From NCBI RefSeq assembly GCF_014205255.1, contig NZ_JACHNE010000001.1, positions 5,704,001 through 5,768,000 of the forward strand: a stretch of DNA of 64,000 nt, written 5' to 3'. Shown in pieces: positions 1-7,455 of the stretch (positions are counted from its first letter, which is position 1; each line of letters opens with the position of its first letter). The notes below the pieces were generated by a model. The model worked only from the letters and a program-made list of their open reading frames with translations. It ran no database searches and had not been told where the DNA came from. This stretch comes from Streptomyces caelestis. Its GTDB lineage: Bacteria > Actinomycetota > Actinomycetes > Streptomycetales > Streptomycetaceae. The position numbers were made by a program, and so were the translations under genes.

Positions 1-21
1 GTCCAGGGAAACTCCCTGGAC
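1..21 (-). terminator. Rho-independent-type hairpin after the small secreted protein gene
   Basis: A 9-bp perfect stem (positions 1-9 and 13-21) with an AAC loop lies 24 nt beyond the stop codon of the minus-strand gene at 46-492. There is no long U tract, as is common for Streptomyces hairpin terminators. Confidence 0.6.
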
Positions 22-45
22 CCCGTCGGCGCTCAGGACCCGGCG

Positions 46-492
46 TCAGCCGACCGGCAGACCCTTGACGGGCAGCGACTCAGCCGACGGCAGTCCGCCC
101 TTCGTCAGGGAGTCCGCCGGCAGGCCACCCTGCGCCGAACCAGCCGCGTCGCCGACGAGCTGCCCGGCGGAGCCCGCCGCGTCGCCGGCGGCCTTCTGCG
201 CGGCCGGCGTGGTCTTCTTGACTGCCTTGCCACTGGTCTTGTCCACGGCCGACACCGTCTTCTTGACGGTCTTGCTGCCGGTGTCACCCGCGGACTCGGT
301 GACGTTCTGCGCCGCGCCGTCGACGGTGTCGCCGACGTTCGCCCCGTCCAGGGCGGTCAGCCCGCCGAGGTTCGGGGTGGCCGGCAGCTCGGGGGCCGCG
401 CTGGCGGAGCCGGCCGCACCGACCCCGGCAGCCGCTCCCGCAGCGACGATCAACGCGGCACGGGCGATCCGGCGGGTCAGGGGGAGGGACAT
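46..492 (-). CDS. Small secreted Ala/Gly-rich protein, function unknown
   Basis: The product has 148 residues. It begins with a basic stretch, a hydrophobic run and an AGSASAAPE-type signal peptidase I site near residue 33, so it is probably exported. The mature part is low-complexity: Ala, Gly, Ser, Lys and Thr, with a central lysine-rich block (KTVKKTVSA, GKAVKKTTP) and a C-terminal segment in which GLP/SLP/DSL triplets recur. No catalytic domain is visible. The ATG start has an AAGGAG-type ribosome site (revcomp of 493-502). Similar Streptomyces proteins are often labelled 'ATP-binding', a label nothing in the sequence supports. A structural or cell-wall-associated role is possible but is only inference. 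Confidence 0.8.
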   Translation of the reverse strand: MSLPLTRRIARAALIVAAGAAAGVGAAGSASAAPELPATPNLGGLTALDGANVGDTVDGAAQNVTESAGDTGSKTVKKTVSAVDKTSGKAVKKTTPAAQKAAGDAAGSAGQLVGDAAGSAQGGLPADSLTKGGLPSAESLPVKGLPVG

Positions 493-613
493 GGTGCTCC
501 TTCGACGGAGAGAACGGTGAGGTTGTGAAGCGTCCGGCCGGTCCGGGAGTTGATCGACTGGCTGTTGATCTCCCCGGCTCGGACGCAGTGACTACCGCTC
601 GAAGCCCGCGAAG

Positions 614-656
614 GTTGCGGCGCCGCAACGTAAAGAGTTGGTAATGCGTCGCATTA
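614..656. promoter_or_regulatory. Two adjacent perfect inverted repeats upstream of the secreted protein gene
   Basis: Positions 614-629 form a perfect 16-bp palindrome with half-site GTTGCGGC. Positions 642-656 form a 15-nt inverted repeat with arms TAATGCG around a central T. They lie 120-165 bp upstream of the minus-strand gene starting at 492, inside a 340-bp gene-free stretch (493-832), and look like operators for unidentified regulators. The rest of the stretch holds the terminator at 803-826 and nothing else recognisable. Confidence 0.45.
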
Positions 657-802
657 TCGTCTGCGGATAGAAACGGGCAAAGAGGCTCCGCCGGAAAGTC
701 CGCCGAATCCTTCCAGCCCTGTGATTCCAAGGGTTCTCGCCGTTTCCGATACGGGGACGCGGAAACCTGCGCACCCCGCCGCCGCGCCGTACGGGTAACT
801 CC

Positions 803-826
803 CAGGGGTGAAGCCCCGCACCCCTG
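803..826 (-). terminator. Hairpin terminator after the membrane-anchored protein gene
   Basis: An 8-bp stem CAGGGGTG/CACCCCTG (803-810 and 819-826) with an 8-nt loop starts 6 nt past the stop codon of the minus-strand gene ending at 833. Confidence 0.6.
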
Positions 827-832
827 CGCGAT

Positions 833-1816
833 CTAGCCCATCGTCACGATACGGACGGCGCCCGCGTCCCGCTCCGCACCCGCGGTGCCCTTCGGCGTGA
901 CGCCCCGCCACTCGCTGGCAGTGTTCCCGGCGACCCATTCCCGCCCCGCGTACGTGACGCGTGCGATGTGCAGCTCGGAGGCGTTGGCCACGGCCCAGTG
1001 CGCCAGCTGCCAGCCGCGCTGTTCCACGCTCTGCCCCGTGGCGGCACTGGTGTCGGCGGTCACCGGCAGCGTCATGGTCCGCCCGTCGGACCCGCCCGTA
1101 CCGCTCGGAGACGGCGTCGGAGAGGCCGCCGACGAGCGGCCCACCTCCGCACCGGCCGGCTCCAGGACATCGCGCCCGAAGTCCCGCACGAGCGCGGCAC
1201 GCACCCCGTCCGGGCCCGTCGCCCGCGTCGCGGCCGGGCGGCCCTCGCAGGTCAGCGTGGCCGCGGACTGCCCGGTGAGAGCCGCGGCGAGCAGCGCGGC
1301 GTCCGGCTCGTGCTTGGCGTAGGCCTGCGGGAAGCCGCTGCGCTGCACGCGCTGCGCGGCGACCGTGAGCGGCAGTCGCGTGTAGCCCGGCACCTTGACC
1401 AGGTGGTCGTAGAACTCGCCGGCCGAGTACGTCGGGTCCATGATCTCCTTCGGCGTGCCCCAGCCCTGTGAGGGCCGCTGCTGGAACAGGCCGAGCGAGT
1501 CCCGGTCGCCATGGTTGATGTTGCGCAGGCTCGACTCCTGGAGCGCGGTCGCCAGCGCGATGGTCACGGCCCGCTCGGGCAGGCCGCGCCCGTCGCCCAC
1601 GGCGGCGATCGTCGCCGCGTTCACCGCCTGCTCGGGCGTGAACTCGTACGACGCCCCGTCGCCCTCGCCGGAGACGACTTTGCAGCCCGGCCCGCCTGTG
1701 CCTCCGGTGATGTACTGCACCACGAGGTAACCGGCGATCGCGAGCAGGATCACGAACGCGGACCCGCATCGGAAGACGCGGCCGCGACGCTTGGGAGAAG
1801 AGGACGGCTCTGGCAC
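833..1816 (-). CDS. Membrane-anchored extracytoplasmic protein, lysozyme-like fold suspected
   Basis: The protein has 327 residues from the GTG at 1816; an in-frame ATG at 1873 would add 19 residues but lies within the dapE promoter region. A short basic cytoplasmic tail (SSPKRRGR) precedes one transmembrane helix, then a large external domain. That domain contains a conserved stretch with ALQESSLRNI and LGLFQQRPSQGWG. The glutamate in the 'ALQESS' context and the 'GLFQQ' motif recall lysozyme-like/transglycosylase folds (typically ExxS then GLxQ), so peptidoglycan cleavage is a reasonable inference. Some homologues carry an unfounded 'heavy metal transporter' label. A Ser/Pro/Thr linker separates this from a C-terminal region of unknown role. 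The gene is divergent from dapE. Confidence 0.75.
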   Translation of the reverse strand: MPEPSSSPKRRGRVFRCGSAFVILLAIAGYLVVQYITGGTGGPGCKVVSGEGDGASYEFTPEQAVNAATIAAVGDGRGLPERAVTIALATALQESSLRNINHGDRDSLGLFQQRPSQGWGTPKEIMDPTYSAGEFYDHLVKVPGYTRLPLTVAAQRVQRSGFPQAYAKHEPDAALLAAALTGQSAATLTCEGRPAATRATGPDGVRAALVRDFGRDVLEPAGAEVGRSSAASPTPSPSGTGGSDGRTMTLPVTADTSAATGQSVEQRGWQLAHWAVANASELHIARVTYAGREWVAGNTASEWRGVTPKGTAGAERDAGAVRIVTMG

Positions 1817-1886
1817 GCCGTACAAGGTACTGGAGAGTACGGAGTGCTTGAGCCGGGTGTGGACCGTGTGCACAACCCTGGCGCGT

Positions 1887-1900
1887 TAGGGTCGACGGCA
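1887..1900 (+). promoter_or_regulatory. Leaderless promoter of dapE
   Basis: A TAGGGT hexamer at 1887-1892 is followed by 7 nt and then the ATG of dapE at 1900. This places the transcription start at or next to the A of the start codon. No ribosome-binding site is present, which fits leaderless translation. No clear -35 hexamer is seen. Confidence 0.5.
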
Positions 1901-2979
1901 TGGCCGACACCTCCCTTGACCTCACGCTGGACGCCGCGGAGCTCACCGCCCGGCTCGTCGACTTCCGCTCCGAGAGCGGCACCGAGAAGCCCCTCGCCGA
2001 CGCGATCGAGACCGCGCTGCGTGGCCTGCCCCACCTGACGGTCGAGCGGTTCGGCAACAACGTCGTGGCGCGGACGGACCTGGGCCGCCCGGAGCGGGTG
2101 ATCCTGGCCGGTCACATCGACACCGTCCCGATCGCGGGCAACGTCCCCTCCCGGCTCGACGAGGACGGCGTCCTGTGGGGCTGCGGCACGTGCGACATGA
2201 AGTCGGGCGTCGCGGTGCAGCTGCGCGTCGCGGCCACCGTCCCGGCCCCCAACCGCGACCTGACCTTCGTCTTCTACGACAACGAGGAGGTCGCCGCGGA
2301 GCTGAACGGCCTCAAGCACGTCTCCGAGGCGCACCCCGAGTGGCTCCAGGGCGACTTCGCGGTCCTCCTGGAACCGTCGGACGGCCAGGTCGAGGGCGGC
2401 TGCCAGGGCACGCTGCGGGTGCTGCTGCGGACCAAGGGCGAGCGGGCCCACTCGGCGCGCGGCTGGATGGGCTCCAACGCCATCCACGCGGCCGCCCCGA
2501 TCCTCGCCCGCCTGGCCTCCTACGAGCCGCGCCGGCCGGTGATCGACGGCCTGGAGTACCGCGAGGGCCTGAACGCGGTCGGCATCACCGGGGGAGTGGC
2601 CGGCAACGTGATCCCCGACGAGTGCGTCGTCACCGTCAACTTCCGCTACGCGCCCGACCGCACGCCCGAGGAGGCCGTGGCCCACGTCCGGGAGGTCTTC
2701 GCGGACTGCGGCGTGGACGAGTTCGAGGTGGTCGACCACAGCTCGGCCGCGATGCCGGGCCTGTCCCACCCGGCGGCGAAGGCGTTCATCGAGGCGGTGG
2801 GCGGCACCCCGATGCCGAAGTACGGCTGGACGGACGTGTCCCGCTTCTCGGCCCTGGGCGTCCCCGCGGTCAACTACGGCCCGGGCAATCCCCACTTGGC
2901 GCACAAGCGGGACGAGCGCGTGGAGGTCGCGAAGGTCCTCGCGGGCGAGGAGCGCCTGCGGACCTGGCTGACGGCCTGA
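1900..2979 (+). CDS. dapE: Succinyl-diaminopimelate desuccinylase
   Basis: This 359-residue M20-family metallohydrolase would remove succinate from N-succinyl-LL-diaminopimelate, a step in lysine and meso-DAP (peptidoglycan) synthesis in the cytoplasm. Metal-site motifs of the family are visible: AGHIDTVPIAGN (His-x-Asp), GCGTCDMKSGVA (bridging Asp), YDNEEV (general-base Glu followed by a metal Glu) and a C-terminal PGNPHLAHKRDE (metal His). The dimerisation lid domain lies between, near residues 175-290. Length fits actinobacterial DapE. It starts as a leaderless gene at 1900. The same gene neighbours folP2/tag/sigE-type genes in mycobacteria, so the context is conserved. Confidence 0.95.
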   Translation: MADTSLDLTLDAAELTARLVDFRSESGTEKPLADAIETALRGLPHLTVERFGNNVVARTDLGRPERVILAGHIDTVPIAGNVPSRLDEDGVLWGCGTCDMKSGVAVQLRVAATVPAPNRDLTFVFYDNEEVAAELNGLKHVSEAHPEWLQGDFAVLLEPSDGQVEGGCQGTLRVLLRTKGERAHSARGWMGSNAIHAAAPILARLASYEPRRPVIDGLEYREGLNAVGITGGVAGNVIPDECVVTVNFRYAPDRTPEEAVAHVREVFADCGVDEFEVVDHSSAAMPGLSHPAAKAFIEAVGGTPMPKYGWTDVSRFSALGVPAVNYGPGNPHLAHKRDERVEVAKVLAGEERLRTWLTA

Positions 2980-2996
2980 ACGGCCGGGAGGCCGTC
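2970..2996 (+). terminator. Hairpin terminator overlapping the dapE stop
   Basis: Arms GACGGCCT (2970-2977) and AGGCCGTC (2989-2996) can form an 8-bp stem around an 11-nt loop, followed by GTGTTTA. The stem includes the TGA stop region of dapE. Confidence 0.5.
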
Positions 2997-3047
2997 GTGT
3001 TTACGGCGCTCCATCGCGGACATGCTCACGTCCCCCGCTCGTAACCC

Positions 3048-3061
3048 GCGTAGATCTACGC
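3048..3061. promoter_or_regulatory. 14-bp palindrome in the promoter of the LOG-family gene
   Basis: GCGTAGATCTACGC is a perfect palindrome centred 43 bp before the ATG at 3098. It overlaps a possible -10 element (TAGATC), so it is a plausible operator. Confidence 0.4.
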
Positions 3062-3097
3062 TGAGGTGGAACGACAGGCACGACGGAGGGAGCGCAC

Positions 3098-3856
3098 ATG
3101 GCGACCGGCAACCCCGAGGGGAAGAAGCAGCCGCCGGAGGAACAGCGCCTGGGCCCGGTCCTCCGGCGGCGGGGGCAGGTGCAGGCCAGCACCACCGACC
3201 AGCGGCTGCTGGACGAGCGCGCCCCGTCCGACTGGGTGCACACCGACCCCTGGCGCGTGCTGCGCATCCAGTCGGAGTTCATCGAGGGCTTCGGCGCGCT
3301 CGCCGAACTCCCGCCCGCGATCAGCGTGTTCGGCTCCGCCCGGACTCCGGCGGACTCGCCCGAGTACGAGGCGGGTGTCCGGCTGGGGCGGGGACTGGTG
3401 GACGCGGGCTTCGCGGTCATCACGGGCGGCGGCCCGGGCGCGATGGAGGCGGCCAACAAGGGGGCCCTGGAGGCCAAGGGCATCTCGGTCGGCCTCGGCA
3501 TCGAGCTGCCGTTCGAGCAGGGTCTGAACCCGTACGTCGACATCGGCCTGAACTTCCGTTACTTCTTCGTCCGGAAGATGATGTTCGTCAAGTACGCGCA
3601 GGGCTTCGTCGTCCTGCCCGGCGGCCTCGGCACCCTCGACGAACTCTTCGAGGCCCTCACCCTCGTCCAGACGCAGAAGGTCACCCGCTTCCCGATCGTC
3701 CTCTTCGGCAGCGAGTACTGGGGCGGCCTCGTCGACTGGCTCCGCCAGACGGTCATCGCCCAGGGCAAGGCCGCGGAGAAGGACCTTCTCCTGTTCCACG
3801 TCACGGACGACGTGGACGAGGCGGTGGCACTGGTGTCGAAGGAAGCGGGCAGGTAG
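3098..3856 (+). CDS. LOG-family (TIGR00730) Rossmann-fold protein
   Basis: The 252-residue protein carries the family signatures VITGGGPGAMEAANKGA (nucleotide-binding loop) and PGGLGTLDELFEAL (the PGGxGTxxE motif with the catalytic Glu). Characterised members are cytokinin riboside 5'-monophosphate phosphoribohydrolases that release adenine-type bases from nucleoside monophosphates. The bacterial role is often unclear; the Mycobacterium tuberculosis counterpart (Rv1205) sits in the same neighbourhood. An N-terminal ~45-residue extension is charged and Pro/Gln-rich. The start ATG has GGAGGGAG upstream. It converges on the folP-like gene and shares the hairpin at 3950-3970. Confidence 0.9.
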   Translation: MATGNPEGKKQPPEEQRLGPVLRRRGQVQASTTDQRLLDERAPSDWVHTDPWRVLRIQSEFIEGFGALAELPPAISVFGSARTPADSPEYEAGVRLGRGLVDAGFAVITGGGPGAMEAANKGALEAKGISVGLGIELPFEQGLNPYVDIGLNFRYFFVRKMMFVKYAQGFVVLPGGLGTLDELFEALTLVQTQKVTRFPIVLFGSEYWGGLVDWLRQTVIAQGKAAEKDLLLFHVTDDVDEAVALVSKEAGR

Positions 3857-3949
3857 AGGCGAGCCGGGGTTCTGGCCGACCGCTTCGGCCGGGCGAGCCG
3901 GGCTTCTTGTCCGAGTGATTCGGGTGGCGGCTGGGCATGGGCCGGAGGT

Positions 3950-3970
3950 CCAGGGGGCGGAGCCCCCTGG
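3950..3970. terminator. Bidirectional hairpin between convergent genes
   Basis: A 9-bp perfect stem (CCAGGGGGC at 3950-3958, GCCCCCTGG at 3962-3970) with a GGA loop lies between the ends of the LOG-family gene and the folP-like gene. The surrounding bases match a type of short repeat common in Streptomyces intergenic regions. Confidence 0.7.
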
Positions 3971-3986
3971 TACCTCAGGTCAAGCC

Positions 3987-4847
3987 CTAGGCCAGCCCAC
4001 GCCGGGCAACCGCAGGCTCCCGCCACCCCGCGATCGCCCCCACCATCTCCAGCACCTGCCGCGTCTCCGCCACCTCATGCACCCGGTACACCTGAGCCCC
4101 GAGCCACGCGGACACCGCAGTCGTAGCCAACGTCCCCACCACCCGCTCCTTCACGGGCCGATCCAACGTCTCCCCCACGAAGTCCTTGTTGGACAAGGAC
4201 ACCAGCACCGGCCACCCCGTGGCGACCATCTCGCCCAGCCGCCGGGTGGCCTCCAGACTGTGCCGCGTGTTCTTCCCGAAGTCGTGTCCGGGGTCGATCA
4301 TGATCGACTCCCTAGGCACGCCCAGCGCCAGCGCCCGCTCGGCCAGCTCGACCGTCACGTCCAGGATGTCGGCCATGACGTCGTCGTACTCCACCCGATG
4401 CGGCCGGGTCCGCGGCTCCGCGCCCCCCGCGTGCGTGCACACCAACCCCACCCCGTACCGCGCGGCGACCTCGGCGAGCCCCGGGTCCACCCCGCCCCAC
4501 GCGTCGTTCAGCAGGTCCGCCCCGGCCTCGCACACGGCCGCCCCGACCTCGGCCCGCCACGTGTCGACACTGATGATCACGTCCGGGAACCGCCGCCGCA
4601 CCTCCGCGACGAAGCCGACCGTCCGCCGGGCCTCCTCCTCGGCCGTGACCTCCTCGCCCGGCCCGGCCTTGACACCGCCGATGTCGATGATCGCGGCTCC
4701 CTCGGCCACCGCCTGTTCCACGCGCGCGAGGGCGGGCTCGTCGCGGAAGGTCGCGCCCCGGTCGTAGAAGGAGTCCGGGGTCCGGTTCACGATCGCCATG
4801 ATCACCGGCTCGTGCGGCCCGAATTCCCGCCTGCCCAGCCTGAGCAT
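3987..4847 (-). CDS. Dihydropteroate synthase paralogue, FolP2 type
   Basis: This 286-residue TIM-barrel protein belongs to the pterin-binding family. It has AIVNRTPDSFYDRGATF near residue 18 and the later SVDTWRAEV and NDAWGG strands. Two active-site loops differ from canonical DHPS: loop 1 reads NRTPDSFYDRG rather than NVTPDSFSDGG, and the pABA loop reads GGVKAGPG instead of GGESTRPG. The Ser-Thr-Arg that holds pABA is therefore missing. Canonical actinobacterial folP lies with folE/folB/folK, which are absent here. The context (dapE, LOG, tag, DUF3117, sigma) matches mycobacterial FolP2, reported to lack DHPS activity. A role other than folate synthesis is likely; the ligand is unknown. 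Confidence 0.88.
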   Translation of the reverse strand: MLRLGRREFGPHEPVIMAIVNRTPDSFYDRGATFRDEPALARVEQAVAEGAAIIDIGGVKAGPGEEVTAEEEARRTVGFVAEVRRRFPDVIISVDTWRAEVGAAVCEAGADLLNDAWGGVDPGLAEVAARYGVGLVCTHAGGAEPRTRPHRVEYDDVMADILDVTVELAERALALGVPRESIMIDPGHDFGKNTRHSLEATRRLGEMVATGWPVLVSLSNKDFVGETLDRPVKERVVGTLATTAVSAWLGAQVYRVHEVAETRQVLEMVGAIAGWREPAVARRGLA

Positions 4848-4982
4848 CCGCTGTGACCTTTCCTGGTACGTCCCCGTCTTCCGCCGCCTGCGACCCTAAC
4901 TGTCAGAGTCACGTGGCACGATCGGAGCCTGACACCATGCGTGTCCGAAGACACCGACACATCCGACCGTGGGGGCTCCGCG

Positions 4983-5384
4983 ATGGTTATGTTCCTGTTC
5001 CTGGTCGTCGCGCTAGCCGTCGTGGTCGCCGCGGTGACCCTCGCCGTGGTGGGCGGCGGCGAGAACGGCCCGCTGCCCGAGGCCACCCCCGAGCGGCTGC
5101 GGGACCCGCTGCCGCCGGACCGCCCGGTCGACCGTGCCGACGTGGAGAGCCTCCGCTTCCCGCTCGCCGCCCGCGGCTACCGCATGGCGGACGTGGACGA
5201 CGCCCTCAGCCGCCTCGGCGCCGAGCTCGCCGAGCGTGACGCCCGCATCGCCGACCTGGAGTCGGCCCTGGCGGGCGCCCGGGCGGCCGTCGGCCACGGC
5301 CCGGTCTCCAGGGAGAACCACACTCCCGCGGAGAACCACGTGTCCATGGACAGGCCCGCCCCGGGCCAGGAGGACAGGCCATGA
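4983..5384 (+). CDS. Membrane-anchored DivIVA-domain-like protein
   Basis: The 133-residue product from the ATG at 4983 opens with one strongly hydrophobic helix (residues 1-25). A Pro-rich linker and a segment LRFPLAARGYRMADVDDALSR follow, which resembles the DivIVA-type 'F..ARGYR..EVD.FL' start. A short coiled coil (residues 70-95, heptad Ala/Leu) and a disordered tail complete it. A GTG at 4941 would give 147 residues. The gene overlaps tag by 4 nt (ATGA), so the two are translationally coupled. A counterpart (Rv1209) sits next to tag in mycobacteria. The role is unknown; the DivIVA-like segment suggests peripheral scaffolding at the membrane. Confidence 0.82.
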   Translation: MVMFLFLVVALAVVVAAVTLAVVGGGENGPLPEATPERLRDPLPPDRPVDRADVESLRFPLAARGYRMADVDDALSRLGAELAERDARIADLESALAGARAAVGHGPVSRENHTPAENHVSMDRPAPGQEDRP

Positions 5385-5965
5385 GCGACGGCGCCGCCCT
5401 CGCCGGCCCGGACGGCGCGCTGCGCTGCCCCTGGGCCCTGTCCGCCCCGGAGTACGTGGCGTATCACGACGAGGAGTGGGGCCGCCCGGTCCACGGCGAC
5501 GACGCGCTCTTCGAGCGCCTCAGCCTGGAGGCCTTCCAGTCGGGCCTGTCCTGGATCACGATCCTGCGCCGCCGCCCCGGCTTCCGCGCCGCCTTCGCCG
5601 ACTTCAAGATCGCTTCGGTGGCCGCCTTCACCGACGAGGACCGCGAGCGCCTCCTGGCCGACGCCGGCATCATCCGCAACCGCGCCAAGATCGACGCGAC
5701 GCTCGCCAACGCGCGCGTGCTGGCCGAGTGGGCCCCGGGCGAACTCGACGAGCTGATCTGGTCGCACGCCCCCGAGCCGGGCGCCCGCCCGGTCCCGAAG
5801 GCGCTCTCCGACGTCCCGGCCGTCACGCCTGAGTCGACGGCCCTGTCCAAGGCGCTGAAGAAGCGGGGCCTGCGCTTCGTCGGCCCGACGACGGCGTACG
5901 CGCTGATGCAGGCCTGCGGACTGGTCGACGACCACCTCCAGGCCTGCTTCGCGCGTCGCACCTGA
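5381..5965 (+). CDS. tag: DNA-3-methyladenine glycosylase I
   Basis: The 194-residue protein removes 3-methyladenine from alkylated DNA in base excision repair. It has the family start CPWALSAPEYVAYHDEEWG (zinc Cys plus the Tyr/His/Trp base pocket), FERLSLEAFQSGLSWITIL and the C-terminal GLVDDHLQACFAR (remaining zinc ligands, His and Cys). The length is typical. The ATG overlaps the upstream stop (ATGA). The gene ends convergently with the enoyl-CoA hydratase gene, 15 nt apart. Confidence 0.95.
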   Translation: MSDGAALAGPDGALRCPWALSAPEYVAYHDEEWGRPVHGDDALFERLSLEAFQSGLSWITILRRRPGFRAAFADFKIASVAAFTDEDRERLLADAGIIRNRAKIDATLANARVLAEWAPGELDELIWSHAPEPGARPVPKALSDVPAVTPESTALSKALKKRGLRFVGPTTAYALMQACGLVDDHLQACFARRT

Positions 5966-5980
5966 TCCCCTCGCAGCAGG

Positions 5981-6784
5981 TCAGCGGCCCAGATACGTGG
6001 GCTTCTCCTTGTTGACGAAGGCCTGCACCGCGATCGCGTGATCCTCGGAGGAACCCGCCCGGCTCTGGAGCTCGTCCTCCTTCTCCAGGGTCTCCGCCAG
6101 GGAGTGCGTCAGCCCGTAGGCCATCGACTCCTTCAGCGCCGCGTACGCCACCGTCGGCCCCTCGGCCAGCGCCCGCGCCACCTTCTCGGCCTCCGCGCGC
6201 AGCTCACCGGCCGGCACCAGCCGGTTGGCGATGCCGAGCTCGTACGCCTCCCGCGCGCTGATGCTCCTCGGGAAGAGCAGCAGGTCGGCCGCCCGACCGG
6301 GGCCGATCAGGCGCGGCAGCGTCCACGAGATCCCCGAGTCGGCGGTCAGCGCCACCCCGGCGAACGAGGTGTTGAACGCGGCCGTGTCCGCCACGATCCG
6401 GTAGTCCGCCGCGAGCGCGAAGCCGAAGCCCGCCCCGGCCGCCACCCCGTTCACGGCGGCGACGACCGGCTTCGCGGCCTCCGTCAGCGTCCGCACGATC
6501 GGGTTGTAGTGCTCCCGCACCGTGCTCAGGGTCTGCCCGGAACCGGTCTCCCGGTCCTCGATCAGCAGCCCGATGTGCTCCTTGAGGTCCTGCCCGACGC
6601 AGAACGCCCGGTCACCGGCGGCGGTCAGCAGCACCGCCCGTACGGCGGTGTCGTCCGCCGCGCTCCGGACCGCCTCCCTCAGGGCGACCTTGGCCGCCAC
6701 GTTCAGCGCGTTCATCGCCTCCGGGCGGTTCAGCGTGATCGTCGCGAGCCCGTCGCTCACCTCGTAGAGCACGGTGTCGGCCAT
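5981..6784 (-). CDS. Enoyl-CoA hydratase/isomerase family protein
   Basis: This 267-residue crotonase-fold protein starts at the ATG at 6784, which has GGAGGGG 8 nt upstream; the open frame extends further but without a ribosome site. Oxyanion-hole segments are visible: CVGQDLKEH near residue 65 and AVNGVAAGAGFGFALAADYR near residue 110. It probably acts on an acyl-CoA in fatty acid or aromatic (phenylacetate-type) degradation. The glutamates typical of true hydratases are not clearly placed, so isomerase or other activity is possible. A large perfect palindrome lies 28 nt upstream of the start. Confidence 0.88.
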   Translation of the reverse strand: MADTVLYEVSDGLATITLNRPEAMNALNVAAKVALREAVRSAADDTAVRAVLLTAAGDRAFCVGQDLKEHIGLLIEDRETGSGQTLSTVREHYNPIVRTLTEAAKPVVAAVNGVAAGAGFGFALAADYRIVADTAAFNTSFAGVALTADSGISWTLPRLIGPGRAADLLLFPRSISAREAYELGIANRLVPAGELRAEAEKVARALAEGPTVAYAALKESMAYGLTHSLAETLEKEDELQSRAGSSEDHAIAVQAFVNKEKPTYLGR

Positions 6785-6811
6785 GACGTATCCCCTCCGT
6801 GTCGCTGCTCG

Positions 6812-6835
6812 GGGGCGTACCGGCCGGTACGCCCC
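6812..6835. promoter_or_regulatory. 24-bp perfect palindrome, probable operator of the crotonase gene
   Basis: Each half-site reads GGGGCGTACCGG, centred at 6823/6824. The core GTACCGG/CCGGTAC resembles operators of TetR-family regulators of acyl-CoA metabolism. It lies just upstream of the ribosome site of the minus-strand gene at 6784. No regulator gene is adjacent. Confidence 0.55.
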
Positions 6836-7017
6836 GCGTCTGAGGACAGCATGACGGAGATCATCGACCGGAGATCGGACCGGACGTGTGACCTGCGTCA
6901 AAGAATTCTGGTCCGGATCCGTTCGGTGGATGTGTGTGCGGTGGCGGAGTATCGCAGTCTCATCGCCGAATTGAGTGGTTTTGCTCGCGTGCGTTGCCCA
7001 AGCGATGCCGACTGATG

Positions 7018-7048
7018 TTGGTCATCGGGTCCTGCGATGCGGGATAAT
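7018..7048 (+). promoter_or_regulatory. Probable promoter of the DUF3117 gene
   Basis: TTGGTC (7018-7023), a 19-nt spacer and GATAAT (7043-7048) form a near-consensus housekeeping promoter. It would give a leader of about 115 nt with a 6-bp hairpin (TGTCCT/AGGACA, 7084-7101). It lies in the 385-bp gene-free region 6785-7169, which otherwise holds only the palindrome at 6812-6835. Confidence 0.5.
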
Positions 7049-7169
7049 GGCCTGGAAGCAATGTGTTCGATGCCGGTGTCGCGTGTCCTGCCTCAAGGAC
7101 AGCACTGTGCCCTTCTCCAGGGGGCCGTCGGCTTTGACGATGAGCTGGGTTTCAGGAAGGGGAACGAGC

Positions 7170-7337
7170 ATGGCGGCCATGAAGCCGCGGACGGGTGACG
7201 GCCCGCTCGAGGTGACCAAGGAGGGGCGGGGCATCGTCATGCGCGTTCCGCTCGAAGGCGGCGGTCGGCTCGTCGTCGAGCTGACCCCGGACGAGGCCGA
7301 CGCCCTGGGCGATGCCCTCAAGAAGGTCGTCGGCTGA
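7170..7337 (+). CDS. DUF3117 small conserved actinobacterial protein
   Basis: The 55-residue acidic protein begins AAMKPRTGDGPLEVTKEGRG and ends with a helix (DEADALGDALKKVVG). It matches a family of about 55 residues conserved across actinobacteria (Rv1211 in M. tuberculosis), function unknown. The ATG has GGAAGGGG about 8 nt upstream. The predicted shape is a small beta sheet followed by one helix; no signal peptide or metal site is seen. It ends 22 nt before a strong terminator. Confidence 0.88.
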   Translation: MAAMKPRTGDGPLEVTKEGRGIVMRVPLEGGGRLVVELTPDEADALGDALKKVVG

Positions 7338-7359
7338 CGCGCAAGCGACCATACCCTTT

Positions 7360-7401
7360 CAGCTGCCCCGGCATCGTTTGAGGTGCCGGGGCGGCTGTTT
7401 T
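7360..7401 (+). terminator. Strong intrinsic terminator after the DUF3117 gene
   Basis: Arms at 7360-7373 and 7384-7397 give a 14-bp stem (one G-U pair) with a 10-nt loop. TTTT follows directly at 7398-7401, a classical intrinsic terminator and unusual in such GC-rich DNA. Confidence 0.88.
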
Positions 7402-7455
7402 CTCACCGATGACGTTCGCCTGCCCCGGGTACCGCTCCACTAACGTGCGACCCGG

